Below are positions 44,615-52,688 of a DNA stretch of 64,000 nucleotides, in pieces. The stretch is taken from contig JAEZDY010000024.1 of assembly GCA_023417935.1 (NCBI GenBank), positions 434,001 through 498,000 on the forward strand. The letters are read 5' to 3'. Position numbers and translations under genes: made by a program. The notes under the pieces were generated by a model, which saw only the letters and a program-made list of their open reading frames with translations, was not told where the DNA came from and ran no database searches. The DNA is from Bacteroidota bacterium (GTDB taxonomy: Bacteria > Bacteroidota > Bacteroidia > Bacteroidales > Lentimicrobiaceae). The first letter of the stretch is position 1. Every line of letters begins with the position of its first letter.

Positions 44615-45545
44615 TGCTTCTTTCGTTTATATCATTGATATCATGGTACATTGCCCTGATTCCATCGTACAAAGTATCGCTGTCACTAACAAATCTGTTG
44701 AACATCAGGTTTCTTAATATATCTCGGCCTTCTTTGCTTTTAACCATATTTGTGAGTACACTGTGAATGTCCTTCCGCAGAAGACTATCGATTTGCCGTG
44801 AAACAACTATCGGGGGCATGCCAAATGGTATGCTTTTTTCAATGATCTTAACATTCATGACCATATCTGGATGCACCTGCTTAACATACTCATATACAAG
44901 ACTGTTAACTGATGCGCCGTCAACAATACCCCTGCTTACCAGTTCAATTGAATTATCATGTGCATTTGAAATGTAAGTTTCGCTGAAAAAATCCTCAGGC
45001 GTGGTTTCAAGGTCATGTAACCGGTGCATTGGATAATACATACCTGTATTTGATAGTGAGTCAGGAAAGACAAACTTCTTACCCTTCAAATCATTAAAAC
45101 TTTCAATCGGGGAATCTTTTCTTGCAATGATATAGGCATGATAGTATCGCTGGTTATCTCTTTCCGGAAGCAGAAACAGGTTAAATGCAGAATCAGTTGC
45201 TCCTGCAACATATGCACCGGAACAAATAAATGCCATATCTATTTTGTTTGCTTTAAGCAAATCATTTACTTCCTTGTAAGTTTTTCGCTGTACCAGCAAT
45301 ATTTGTTTACCTAAACCTGTCTCCATATAAGTAAAGAGATCGTTGTACTTATCAAATGTCTCTGCCGGAGTAGTCATAGATGCAACTGCTATACGCAGAT
45401 AATCGGTTGTGTCCTCTCTGGTTGCAAGATCACTTTTATTTGCTGATGTATCATCATAATTGATCCAAACTGTTTTATTAGGATCAACCCAACTATCAGA
45501 ACAGCCGGTTAGTATTATCAGAATCAGGTAAAAAATAGATTTCAT
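44583..45545 (-). CDS. PhnD-like solute-binding lipoprotein
   Basis: The 320 residues start with a lipoprotein signal (LILIILTGC, Cys15). The body is a type 2 periplasmic binding protein of the PhnD/SsuA family: LRIAVASMTTPAETFDKYND opens lobe 1, IESFNDLKGKKFVFPD is the conserved hinge-side motif, and IDSLLRKDIHSVL lies near the end. Family members bind phosphonate, phosphite, sulfonate or similar ligands. No ABC permease or ATPase is nearby, and the gene overlaps the kinase by 32 bases. I infer that it presents ligand to the kinase rather than to a transporter. The ligand is unknown. Confidence 0.85.
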   Translation of the reverse strand: MKSIFYLILIILTGCSDSWVDPNKTVWINYDDTSANKSDLATREDTTDYLRIAVASMTTPAETFDKYNDLFTYMETGLGKQILLVQRKTYKEVNDLLKANKIDMAFICSGAYVAGATDSAFNLFLLPERDNQRYYHAYIIARKDSPIESFNDLKGKKFVFPDSLSNTGMYYPMHRLHDLETTPEDFFSETYISNAHDNSIELVSRGIVDGASVNSLVYEYVKQVHPDMVMNVKIIEKSIPFGMPPIVVSRQIDSLLRKDIHSVLTNMVKSKEGRDILRNLMFNRFVSDSDTLYDGIRAMYHDINDINERSNATKKLLSSK

Positions 45546-45734
45546 TGAATTAGTCTATCGTAGTGTAGCATTGAGAATAAAAATAGTGTCCTGCATCAAG
45601 GCAGTGCATAAGGTACTAGCACCTCACAGTAAAACGCTGTAAGCACCAATTTCTTTTACAACTTGCATAAAACCAACAAGTAAGGAATAAGTTTCACAAG
45701 GGCTGACCCCAATAAGGCTGTCCGCTTAATTTTG

Positions 45735-47117
45735 CTAGGTAATAAGCAACTTAATGGTGATGGACGTATGTTTTTTTGAATTAACTTTCAATATATATAC
45801 TCCGGGAGGCAAGTGTGGAGTGAATTCATGAGAGCTATCTACTAATGTGTATTTAACCCTCTCCTTGCCCGTGATATCAAATATAGTCATATTAAAAGGA
45901 CCAGATAAACCCGTGAGCATAAATGGATTGCCCGACAGTACAGGATTTGGATTTGCAATTACATTTGCAGCAGGTGTAGCATCATCAGCACTAACATTAA
46001 GCATTGGTACTCTTATAAATTTAGGCCTATAAGTGTCAGCATCCATGCGATCACGGCCAATATCCATACACTGCGATGGACAAATATATGGCTCAGTAGT
46101 ATCTACTACATCATTTAGATTATAGGAAACAAGTAATTCGCCATTTTCTGTGAAAGAAGGATGAGCCTGCGCGTTGTAGGTTAATGTATAATGGCCATTG
46201 AATTGGTCTTCAATAGTATAAACAAGTTGCTTGTTTCTGAATGGTCCCCAAGGCTTATCACTTTCAAGTATATAAATTTCTCGTCCTAATCCACAGGTTA
46301 ACAGCCCATTTTCCTGAGTCAATAAATAAAACTTATTATTCATCTTAAAAACACTGAACCCGGGTGATACATATTCATTGCTCACGGGTGCTGCTGCGTA
46401 AGGATTGTATGACCAACCACTTCCAGTGTAAAACTGATAAGGGGCAAGGATGTTTGTGCCGATTAGCGTTCGTGCAACAAAAGGTTCCCATACAATCCAG
46501 TCAACTTTATTTCCATAAATATACCGATATCCACTGGCTGTATCAGTTATTATGGCCCTTCCCATTAAAATCCCTGCATACTCTGGAAGCGGATAAATGC
46601 CATTGATCTGTAACCCGGGAAGTTGAAGCTTTGCAACATACACCCCCAGATTATCCATACTTGCGTCATCAATTTCATCAAGGTAAATATATGCCGTATC
46701 AGCATCAGTAAAGCCATGTCCCGGCCATAAGATAGCAGGATCAGAAGGACCAAGTTTGAACGTTGACCTTAATACACCCGATTGTCCTTCATCAATGTAA
46801 GTAGTTAATACTGAGGGATCAATAGAATCCTGTACTACCATACAATTCCTTATTTGAAAAAGACATGAGAGCGTATTGTTTACTGTGTTCACATTTTCAA
46901 GATAACTATCGCCAAACAACCAAATAGTCCTGCCATCGGGCAGTGGAACGGAAAGTGTGGCATCACCTGCCGTCCAGCCACCTGAATTAAGGCGGAAATA
47001 CTCAGTGAAGACTGAATCATGGTGCCCAGTTAAAAACTGCTGAGCTTTTACTTTTGAAGGGAATATTAAAATTGCGGCAATTGCAAGGATTGTAGCTGTT
47101 CTATTTATGGTGATCAT
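45735..47117 (-). CDS. Secreted beta-propeller protein with T9SS type-A sorting domain
   Basis: I start at the ATG at 47117 (460 residues), where a good signal peptide begins (ITINRTATILAIAAILIF, cut near KAQQ); an in-frame ATG at 47171 precedes it. Residues about 20-370 form a propeller-like domain with LPDGRTIWLFGDSYL and EIYILESDKPWGPFRN, resembling DUF5005/DUF4185 or five-bladed glycosidase-like folds. The last 75 residues are a type-A secretion signal, with FMLTGLSGPFNMTIFDITG and HLPPGVYILKV. The product is probably surface-exposed. It is divergent from mlaE, 71 bases away. The activity is unconfirmed. Confidence 0.75.
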   Translation of the reverse strand: MITINRTATILAIAAILIFPSKVKAQQFLTGHHDSVFTEYFRLNSGGWTAGDATLSVPLPDGRTIWLFGDSYLENVNTVNNTLSCLFQIRNCMVVQDSIDPSVLTTYIDEGQSGVLRSTFKLGPSDPAILWPGHGFTDADTAYIYLDEIDDASMDNLGVYVAKLQLPGLQINGIYPLPEYAGILMGRAIITDTASGYRYIYGNKVDWIVWEPFVARTLIGTNILAPYQFYTGSGWSYNPYAAAPVSNEYVSPGFSVFKMNNKFYLLTQENGLLTCGLGREIYILESDKPWGPFRNKQLVYTIEDQFNGHYTLTYNAQAHPSFTENGELLVSYNLNDVVDTTEPYICPSQCMDIGRDRMDADTYRPKFIRVPMLNVSADDATPAANVIANPNPVLSGNPFMLTGLSGPFNMTIFDITGKERVKYTLVDSSHEFTPHLPPGVYILKVNSKKHTSITIKLLIT

Positions 47118-47188
47118 AGATTTTAATTTACGCCGTAAATATAATTGAGTTTTTCTGTGTTTAGTTAACATAGTTCTTTAATCAACTT

Positions 47189-48040
47189 ATGGAAAAAGCA
47201 AAGCGTGGTGCAAAAGCAATACCACGAATCAGGGATGCAACCTTGCATTCTGTTACGAAGCTCAGTGATAAAACACTTCATAAAAAAGAAGAAGCAGGCA
47301 ATTTCCTTACTGATATTGCAAATGCGTTTCTATTTGTAAACCTGGTAATCAGGGAAACATTTTCCAGGGAATTTGAATTCAAGGAATTCCTCAGGCAATG
47401 TTATATGATCGGCAATAAGACTTTGCCTTTAATATCTGTTACAGGAGCAATTATGGGGCTGGTGCTTACTATACAGTCACGCCCTGTATTGGTAGAATTC
47501 GGTGCTGAATCAATGCTTCCGGGTATGGTGGCTATTTCGCTAATCAGAGAAATGGGGCCAGTTATCACAGCACTTATTTTTGCGGGTAAGATAGGCTCGG
47601 GTATGGGAGCTGAATTAGGCTCTATGAAAGTAACTGAGCAGATTGATGCCATGGAAGTATCATCAACCAACCCAATTAGGTTTTTGGTGGTTACCCGGGT
47701 GCTTGCTGCAACTCTGATGTTGCCTTTATTGGTGCTTTACGCCGATGCATTGGGAATTCTGGGAAGCTGGGCTGCTGCAAATATCAAAGGTGATGTTACC
47801 CTTTCACTATTTTTCAGGCAAGCTTTCAGTTCAATTGATTTTATTGATCTAATACCTGCCATCATTAAAACTTTCTTCTTCGGGGCAGTAATTGGTTTCG
47901 TTGGCACCTATAAAGGTTACAATGCTGGCCGCGGAACCGAAAGCGTGGGGGTTGCTGCTAACTCCGCTGTAGTGCTTGGTTCACTGTTGGTGTTGGTAGT
48001 GGATATGATTGCAGTTCAAATAACTGATATGTTCGTATGA
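47189..48040 (+). CDS. mlaE: MlaE family ABC transporter permease
   Basis: The 283 residues show five or so hydrophobic helices and the MlaE signature EMGPVITALIFAGKIGSGMGAELGSM. This permease, with an ATPase and an MCE protein, moves phospholipid between the inner and outer membranes to keep outer-membrane asymmetry. An N-terminal extension of about 45 polar residues precedes the usual start of homology. The stop overlaps the start of the next gene by 4 bases (ATGA). Confidence 0.93.
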   Translation: MEKAKRGAKAIPRIRDATLHSVTKLSDKTLHKKEEAGNFLTDIANAFLFVNLVIRETFSREFEFKEFLRQCYMIGNKTLPLISVTGAIMGLVLTIQSRPVLVEFGAESMLPGMVAISLIREMGPVITALIFAGKIGSGMGAELGSMKVTEQIDAMEVSSTNPIRFLVVTRVLAATLMLPLLVLYADALGILGSWAAANIKGDVTLSLFFRQAFSSIDFIDLIPAIIKTFFFGAVIGFVGTYKGYNAGRGTESVGVAANSAVVLGSLLVLVVDMIAVQITDMFV

Positions 48041-48825
48041 CAGAAGCTAAAAGCAGTAAGCCAAATCATCAGGCAAAGGAGAATAAGAATCCTGTACTTG
48101 AAATCAGGAATTTGAAGATTTCATTTAACAGGAAAGCTGTGCTTTCTGATACCTCCCTTACGCTGAATGAAGGTGAAAATCTTGTAGTACTCGGCAAGTC
48201 AGGTACTGGAAAATCAGTCCTGATCAAGTGCATTGTTGGACTTCTCGTTCCTGATTCAGGTACTATAAAAGTATTTGACAAGGATATGAGGTCACTAAAT
48301 AAGAAGGAATTTAGTGAAATGCGTCAAAAGATTGGCTTCTTATTTCAGAACGGCGCTTTGTATGATTCAATGACCATAAAGCAGAATCTCGAATTTCCAC
48401 TTGTGAGGTTAATGAAAGAACTCTCAAAAAAGGAAAGAGAAGAAAAGATAATTAAGGCGCTCGAAAACATTGGATTACCCGATGTACTAAACAAAATGCC
48501 GTCTGAACTTTCAGGCGGTCAGCGCAAAAGAGTTAGCCTGGCACGAACAATTATTGTTGATCCGCTGATCATGCTCTATGACGAGCCAACAACAGGACTT
48601 GATCCAGTGACATCTGATGAAATCAGCCAGCTTATCAATGACATTCAAAAACAATTAAAAACTTCATCAATCATTATTACTCATGATCTACGATGCGCTC
48701 AGCAAACTGCCGACAGGATTATGATGCTTGATGAAGGAGTTATACATATGGAAGGAACAATTGAAGAATTTGAAAATTCAGAGGACCCACTAGTAAAATC
48801 CTTCTTCACGGCTAATATTATTTAA
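48037..48825 (+). CDS. mlaF: MlaF family ABC transporter ATPase
   Basis: The 262 residues form one complete ABC domain: Walker A VVLGKSGTGKSVLIK, Q-loop FLFQNGALYDSM, signature ELSGGQRKRVSLART, Walker B LIMLYDEPTTGLDP and a switch His in IIITHD. FQNGALYDSM is typical of MlaF/Ttg2A. It powers the permease encoded by the overlapping upstream gene. A short charged N-terminal extension (about 20 residues) is present. Confidence 0.94.
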   Translation: MTEAKSSKPNHQAKENKNPVLEIRNLKISFNRKAVLSDTSLTLNEGENLVVLGKSGTGKSVLIKCIVGLLVPDSGTIKVFDKDMRSLNKKEFSEMRQKIGFLFQNGALYDSMTIKQNLEFPLVRLMKELSKKEREEKIIKALENIGLPDVLNKMPSELSGGQRKRVSLARTIIVDPLIMLYDEPTTGLDPVTSDEISQLINDIQKQLKTSSIIITHDLRCAQQTADRIMMLDEGVIHMEGTIEEFENSEDPLVKSFFTANII

Positions 48826-48827
48826 AC

Positions 48828-49589
48828 ATGGAAACGCACTCACAAAATTTTAAAATCAGGCTAGGACTTTTTATTCTTGGTGGACTGGCTTTATTGGTCA
48901 TAGCAATCTTCATCATAGGAAAGCAGCAAAACCTTTTCAATCCTGTATACAAGCTTACCACTGATTTTTATAATGTTAGTGGCTTGCAGGTAGGTAACAG
49001 TGTCAGGTTTTCAGGAATCAATGTAGGTACTGTTGATAACATCAGGATAGTAAATGATTCAACTGTGCGGGTTGATTTACTGATTCAAAAAGATGTTCAA
49101 AAATTCATCAAAGCCGATAGCGAAGTAGGTATTGGCTCAGAAGGACTGATTGGCGACAGGATTATAATCATTTCTCAAGGCAGCTCTGATTCTCCAATTG
49201 CAAAGGCAAATCAGCGCCTGTATTCAAATGAGCCTGTTGAAACTGATGCTATCATTGAAAGTCTGGAAATTACTGCCTCATACGCTGAAGTAATTGCTAA
49301 CGAAATGGCCGAGATTATGATCAAGATAAATAGCGGACAGGGAGCCTTGGGTCAATTAATACAGGACTCTGCTTTTGCTGTGAACCTAAACCAAACAATG
49401 TTAAACCTGCGTAAAAGTTCTAAAGGGTTAGAGCAAAATATGGAAGCGGCAAAAGATAATTTCCTTTTGAAAGGTTTCTTCAAAAAGAAAGAAAGAGAAG
49501 CTGAAAGAAAGAGAAAAGCAGCTGAGAAAGCTAGAGAAGAAGAGGAGAAAGCAAAAGAAGAAGCAAAAGAGGAAGAGAAGCCTAAGTAG
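48828..49589 (+). CDS. mlaD: MlaD family MCE-domain protein
   Basis: The 253 residues have an N-terminal membrane helix (about 11-28), then one MCE domain (about 38-118) with VSGLQVGNSVRFSGINVGTV and GSEGLIGDRIIII. A helical region follows, with a C-terminal tail almost entirely of Glu, Lys, Arg and Ala from about residue 215. MCE proteins form the hexameric lipid channel of Mla systems. The gene follows mlaF by 2 bases. The charged tail is low-complexity and probably disordered or a coiled coil. MlaA, MlaB and MlaC homologues are not seen here. Confidence 0.93.
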   Translation: METHSQNFKIRLGLFILGGLALLVIAIFIIGKQQNLFNPVYKLTTDFYNVSGLQVGNSVRFSGINVGTVDNIRIVNDSTVRVDLLIQKDVQKFIKADSEVGIGSEGLIGDRIIIISQGSSDSPIAKANQRLYSNEPVETDAIIESLEITASYAEVIANEMAEIMIKINSGQGALGQLIQDSAFAVNLNQTMLNLRKSSKGLEQNMEAAKDNFLLKGFFKKKEREAERKRKAAEKAREEEEKAKEEAKEEEKPK

Positions 49590-49773
49590 GAATTGAGCAT
49601 CACCAATGATGTCAAATAAACACAAAAAAATAAAACCAGGTAAGAAATGTAAGTGAAGCTAAAATGAAACCCCAATTATGGGTACTATACTCATTATTCG
49701 TAATCTATTCTAAATAAGCTCATAAGCAGAAATGTGAATATATTATTTCTATATTAGCGCCAAAATCTTAACT

Positions 49774-50634
49774 ATGCAAAAGTTCTCTACACTCGCGGTA
49801 ATACTTTTACTGATATTAATATTCCAAAGTTGCTACAAGGAAGAAATCTATGAGGAGAATCCATTCCTTATCAAAAAGAGGGTATTGGTTTTTGATACTT
49901 TAAAACCTTTAAACCCAAGCATTTTTATCGGCGACACGGCAACTATTGAAGCTACAGCTTCAGGTGATTCTCTGAAATTTGAGTGGACTGCTGAAGAAGG
50001 CAACATACTTCCAAATGGCAATACAGCTAAATTTACTTCTTCAAACCCAGGCAATTACGCAATATCATGCAAGATTATTGATAATTATGGCAATGTTGAA
50101 AGCAAGCAAGTTTTTTTGCTCGTTGCAACAGAAATGATTTTCTCTGAAATAAGCATTACAGAGCCGCTTGTTCCCATAAACTACACCACAAAAATAGCTG
50201 CCAAAGCTTCGGGTGAGGGCATTGAATACACGTGGAGTGCTCCATCAGGACAAATAACTGCTGTTGGTGATTCAGCGTTTTTTACTGCCGATACTCCGGG
50301 TACCTATAATATAAGTTGTACGGCTACTGATAAGTATGGCATGTCAATAGAAAAACTGATTGGTGTGGAGGTTTCTGATTTATTTGTTTACAAGGCACTT
50401 ACAGCATCTCCAATGGAAATTAAGGCAGGCGATTATTCCGAAGTTACAGCCAATGTACTGGGAGGTGAAGATTGCACCTATGCATGGAAAACATACCCAC
50501 CGGGCAATATCGTTGGAACAGGACCGAAAGTTTTATTCACCATTTGCCATGCCGATCTTTTTCAGGTGTCATGTATGGTAACTGACAGAAATGGAAACTC
50601 AATGACTCAATCAGTTTCTATTAAGGTCAACTAA
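49774..50634 (+). CDS. Lipoprotein with three Ig/PKD-like domains
   Basis: The 286 residues begin with a lipoprotein signal (LILIFQSC, Cys20). Three similar beta domains follow at about 45-115, 120-200 and 205-286. Each contains a W-centred strand (LKFEWTAEEG, IEYTWSAPSG, CTYAWKTYPPG) and a late Tyr/Cys strand (YAISCKIIDNYGN, YNISCTATDKYGM, FQVSCMVTDRNGN). This is the PKD/Ig pattern of surface binding proteins. No catalytic residues are seen. It precedes a barrel gene by 32 bases, so the pair may work together at the outer membrane. Confidence 0.75.
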   Translation: MQKFSTLAVILLLILIFQSCYKEEIYEENPFLIKKRVLVFDTLKPLNPSIFIGDTATIEATASGDSLKFEWTAEEGNILPNGNTAKFTSSNPGNYAISCKIIDNYGNVESKQVFLLVATEMIFSEISITEPLVPINYTTKIAAKASGEGIEYTWSAPSGQITAVGDSAFFTADTPGTYNISCTATDKYGMSIEKLIGVEVSDLFVYKALTASPMEIKAGDYSEVTANVLGGEDCTYAWKTYPPGNIVGTGPKVLFTICHADLFQVSCMVTDRNGNSMTQSVSIKVN

Positions 50635-50666
50635 CTTATTCAATTTTTATTTAGTTCAACTTATCA

Positions 50667-51605
50667 ATGAAGCAACTATATCTTATTGCTATCCTGAGTA
50701 TCATGTTTCTTATTCAGGATCTTAATGCCCAATGCTGTTCAATGGGTAATCCACTTGCAGGTTCAACCTATTCAACCGATGCGGTTAAAGGGCAGTTTCA
50801 ACTAAACGCCTATTATAAACATGGCTATAATGAAACCTATTTCAGGAAAAACGTGCGTTTAGTTAATTATGGCATTTACAGTCACTCCGGATATGATTTT
50901 ACCGGCCTGGCATTGTCATATTCAGTCACCAACAGGCTTACTATTGAACATGAAAACGGTTATTATTTAAAAAAAGAGGTTCGTTACCTTAATCCTGAAA
51001 TTGATGCATTGGTAGTTAATGGATATGGATTATCAAACGGGCTTTTGGGGTTCAGGTACCTAATTTTTGGAGGTAAACCCGGTGCATTCAATATTTCGGC
51101 CGGTGGAGGTGTTAAATACCCGTACTCAACTGAGATGTTCACCTATGAGAATGTTGAACTACCCATTGAATTGCAGCCTTCAACACGTGCATGGGGAGTA
51201 ATGGCCCAGATTTTTATGTCGAAGGATATCTCACGCTTTAAGCTAAATATCAGTCACCGTTCTGAATTTAACCAACGAAATAAAGACGAATACTTATATG
51301 GTGACATGCACACATCTGCTGTGTCAGTATCAGGCAAGATCTTCAAAAACTTTTTTGCCCAATTGGGTGTTCGCAATGAATTTAAGTTAAGCGATAAAAC
51401 CCCAACCAATGCTAAACTTGCTTCTGAAGGCAGCAACATGGTAATAGTTGCTCCCAAAATAGGATACCAACTCCCGGCTGGTTTCCATGTATCCGTTTTT
51501 GCTGATGTGCCTGCCTATAAGTACTATTTCGGTGAACAGCTCAGCATGCAGTATGCAGTAGGTATAAGTATTGCAAAAAGCTTTAACCTTCTGAAGAAGA
51601 GCTAA
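50667..51605 (+). CDS. Outer-membrane beta-barrel protein of unknown family
   Basis: The 312 residues have a signal peptide ending LNAQ (about 21). The mature start CCSMGNPLAGS has a Cys pair. The remainder alternates hydrophobic and polar residues with many aromatics (for example YYKHGYNETYFRKNVRL and GYQLPAGFHVSVFADVPAYKYYFG), as in a small outer-membrane barrel. I do not recognise the family; some related annotations say only 'transporter'. It lies between two lipoprotein genes on the same strand and likely shares their transcript or function. Confidence 0.6.
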   Translation: MKQLYLIAILSIMFLIQDLNAQCCSMGNPLAGSTYSTDAVKGQFQLNAYYKHGYNETYFRKNVRLVNYGIYSHSGYDFTGLALSYSVTNRLTIEHENGYYLKKEVRYLNPEIDALVVNGYGLSNGLLGFRYLIFGGKPGAFNISAGGGVKYPYSTEMFTYENVELPIELQPSTRAWGVMAQIFMSKDISRFKLNISHRSEFNQRNKDEYLYGDMHTSAVSVSGKIFKNFFAQLGVRNEFKLSDKTPTNAKLASEGSNMVIVAPKIGYQLPAGFHVSVFADVPAYKYYFGEQLSMQYAVGISIAKSFNLLKKS

Positions 51606-51784
51606 TACCCCCTGACTTGGTTTTTTCCTGATGCTAAGTCAATTTATTCAGCTTATATAACTTACTGACTTTTCATTCATTGAGGTCGTGAAGGTCTTGA
51701 ATTTTTCTTAGAAATTCTGTGATATTCACAGTTACTTTTAAAGCTTTTTAGGATAAATGATATGTCCTGTAAAATCACAGATAG

Positions 51785-52528
51785 ATGAGAAGTCTCTATA
51801 AGCAGTTTCTATGTTTAGTTGCTATATTGTTGGTAGCAGTGTTCTCATCCTGTGAAAAAGAAAATCCTGATGCTGAATCATCCAAACTCATACTTAAGTC
51901 ACAGGAAATCACTGCACTTTATTATGAAGAACCAGAGGGGAGGTCAGATCATCATGAAATTGTACCATTCAAGATTTATGTAAAAGGTGGCACACCCGAT
52001 CGCCTTAAGGGTGATTATATTTTTAAAGTCGCTAACGGCTCAGTATTGCCTGAAGGAATGCAGCTTGATACACTCACTGGTGTTATCAGTAGCAATGGCC
52101 AAAAAATCAAAACAAAACAGGAAACAATAGAATTTGAAATAGAAGTGACTGATGGTGTCAGGAGCACCACAAATAAATTTTTACTTAGATCAAAAACTAT
52201 TAAAAGGGGAAGTAAGAAACCATTTCCGGTTTTACAATTCAGTTCCCCTGAAACGCGTTTGGTATTGTATAAAAAGAATAGCTTCTACGGCGTGTCACTC
52301 ACCATGTTAGGCGGTACCCCACCTTATTACTTCGAACTTATTGATGGTTCTTCACTTCCGGGTGAATTAACACTTAATTCTTCAAATGGCGTCATCTCAG
52401 GTAGCATCAGTGATATCCCATCCGGTAGTTATAAATTCCATGTGCAATGCATTGATTCCAACGGAAAAAAGGCTGTTAGTCTTTGCACGTCCCAGGATTA
52501 CGAGGAGTTTATTTTAATTGTGCGATAG
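51785..52528 (+). CDS. Lipoprotein with putative-Ig (He_PIG-like) domains
   Basis: The 247 residues carry a lipoprotein signal (VAVFSSCEKE, Cys23). Two modules have the cadherin/He_PIG pattern of 'G-pp-y-f-l-G-LP-G-l-ld-t-G-v-i-G': LPEGMQLDTLTGVISSNGQ near residue 95 and LPGELTLNSSNGVISGSI near residue 195. Such domains are common in adhesive surface proteins. It lies 179 bases after the barrel gene. I see no catalytic motif, and its role is unknown. Confidence 0.65.
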   Translation: MRSLYKQFLCLVAILLVAVFSSCEKENPDAESSKLILKSQEITALYYEEPEGRSDHHEIVPFKIYVKGGTPDRLKGDYIFKVANGSVLPEGMQLDTLTGVISSNGQKIKTKQETIEFEIEVTDGVRSTTNKFLLRSKTIKRGSKKPFPVLQFSSPETRLVLYKKNSFYGVSLTMLGGTPPYYFELIDGSSLPGELTLNSSNGVISGSISDIPSGSYKFHVQCIDSNGKKAVSLCTSQDYEEFILIVR

Positions 52529-52630
52529 ATACTGGCATTCAGCACTCACCTCCCCCGCATCATGTATCAGGAAGGTAAGGGACTTTTGCTGGATTCTGAG
52601 AGAGGGGCTGAAAAATCCAAAAATTATATG

Positions 52631-52657
52631 TACTTTTGCAGCCCTTTTCAGAAAGGG
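52631..52657 (+). promoter_or_regulatory. Promoter box and 5'-end hairpin of the ABC-F gene
   Basis: TACTTTTG (52631-52638) is an exact TAnnTTTG match, 50 bases before the ATG. CCCTTT (52642-52647) and AAAGGG (52652-52657) form a hairpin at the predicted mRNA 5' end, which could protect the transcript. Confidence 0.45.
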
Positions 52658-52688
52658 TCAAATCAGTATTTAAATAGCAGATAATTAA

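Noticed and set aside
49500..49589. Glu/Lys-rich tail of MlaD as another tandem-repeat array
   Set aside because: It is low-complexity sequence without a fixed period, so it is not counted with the minisatellites.
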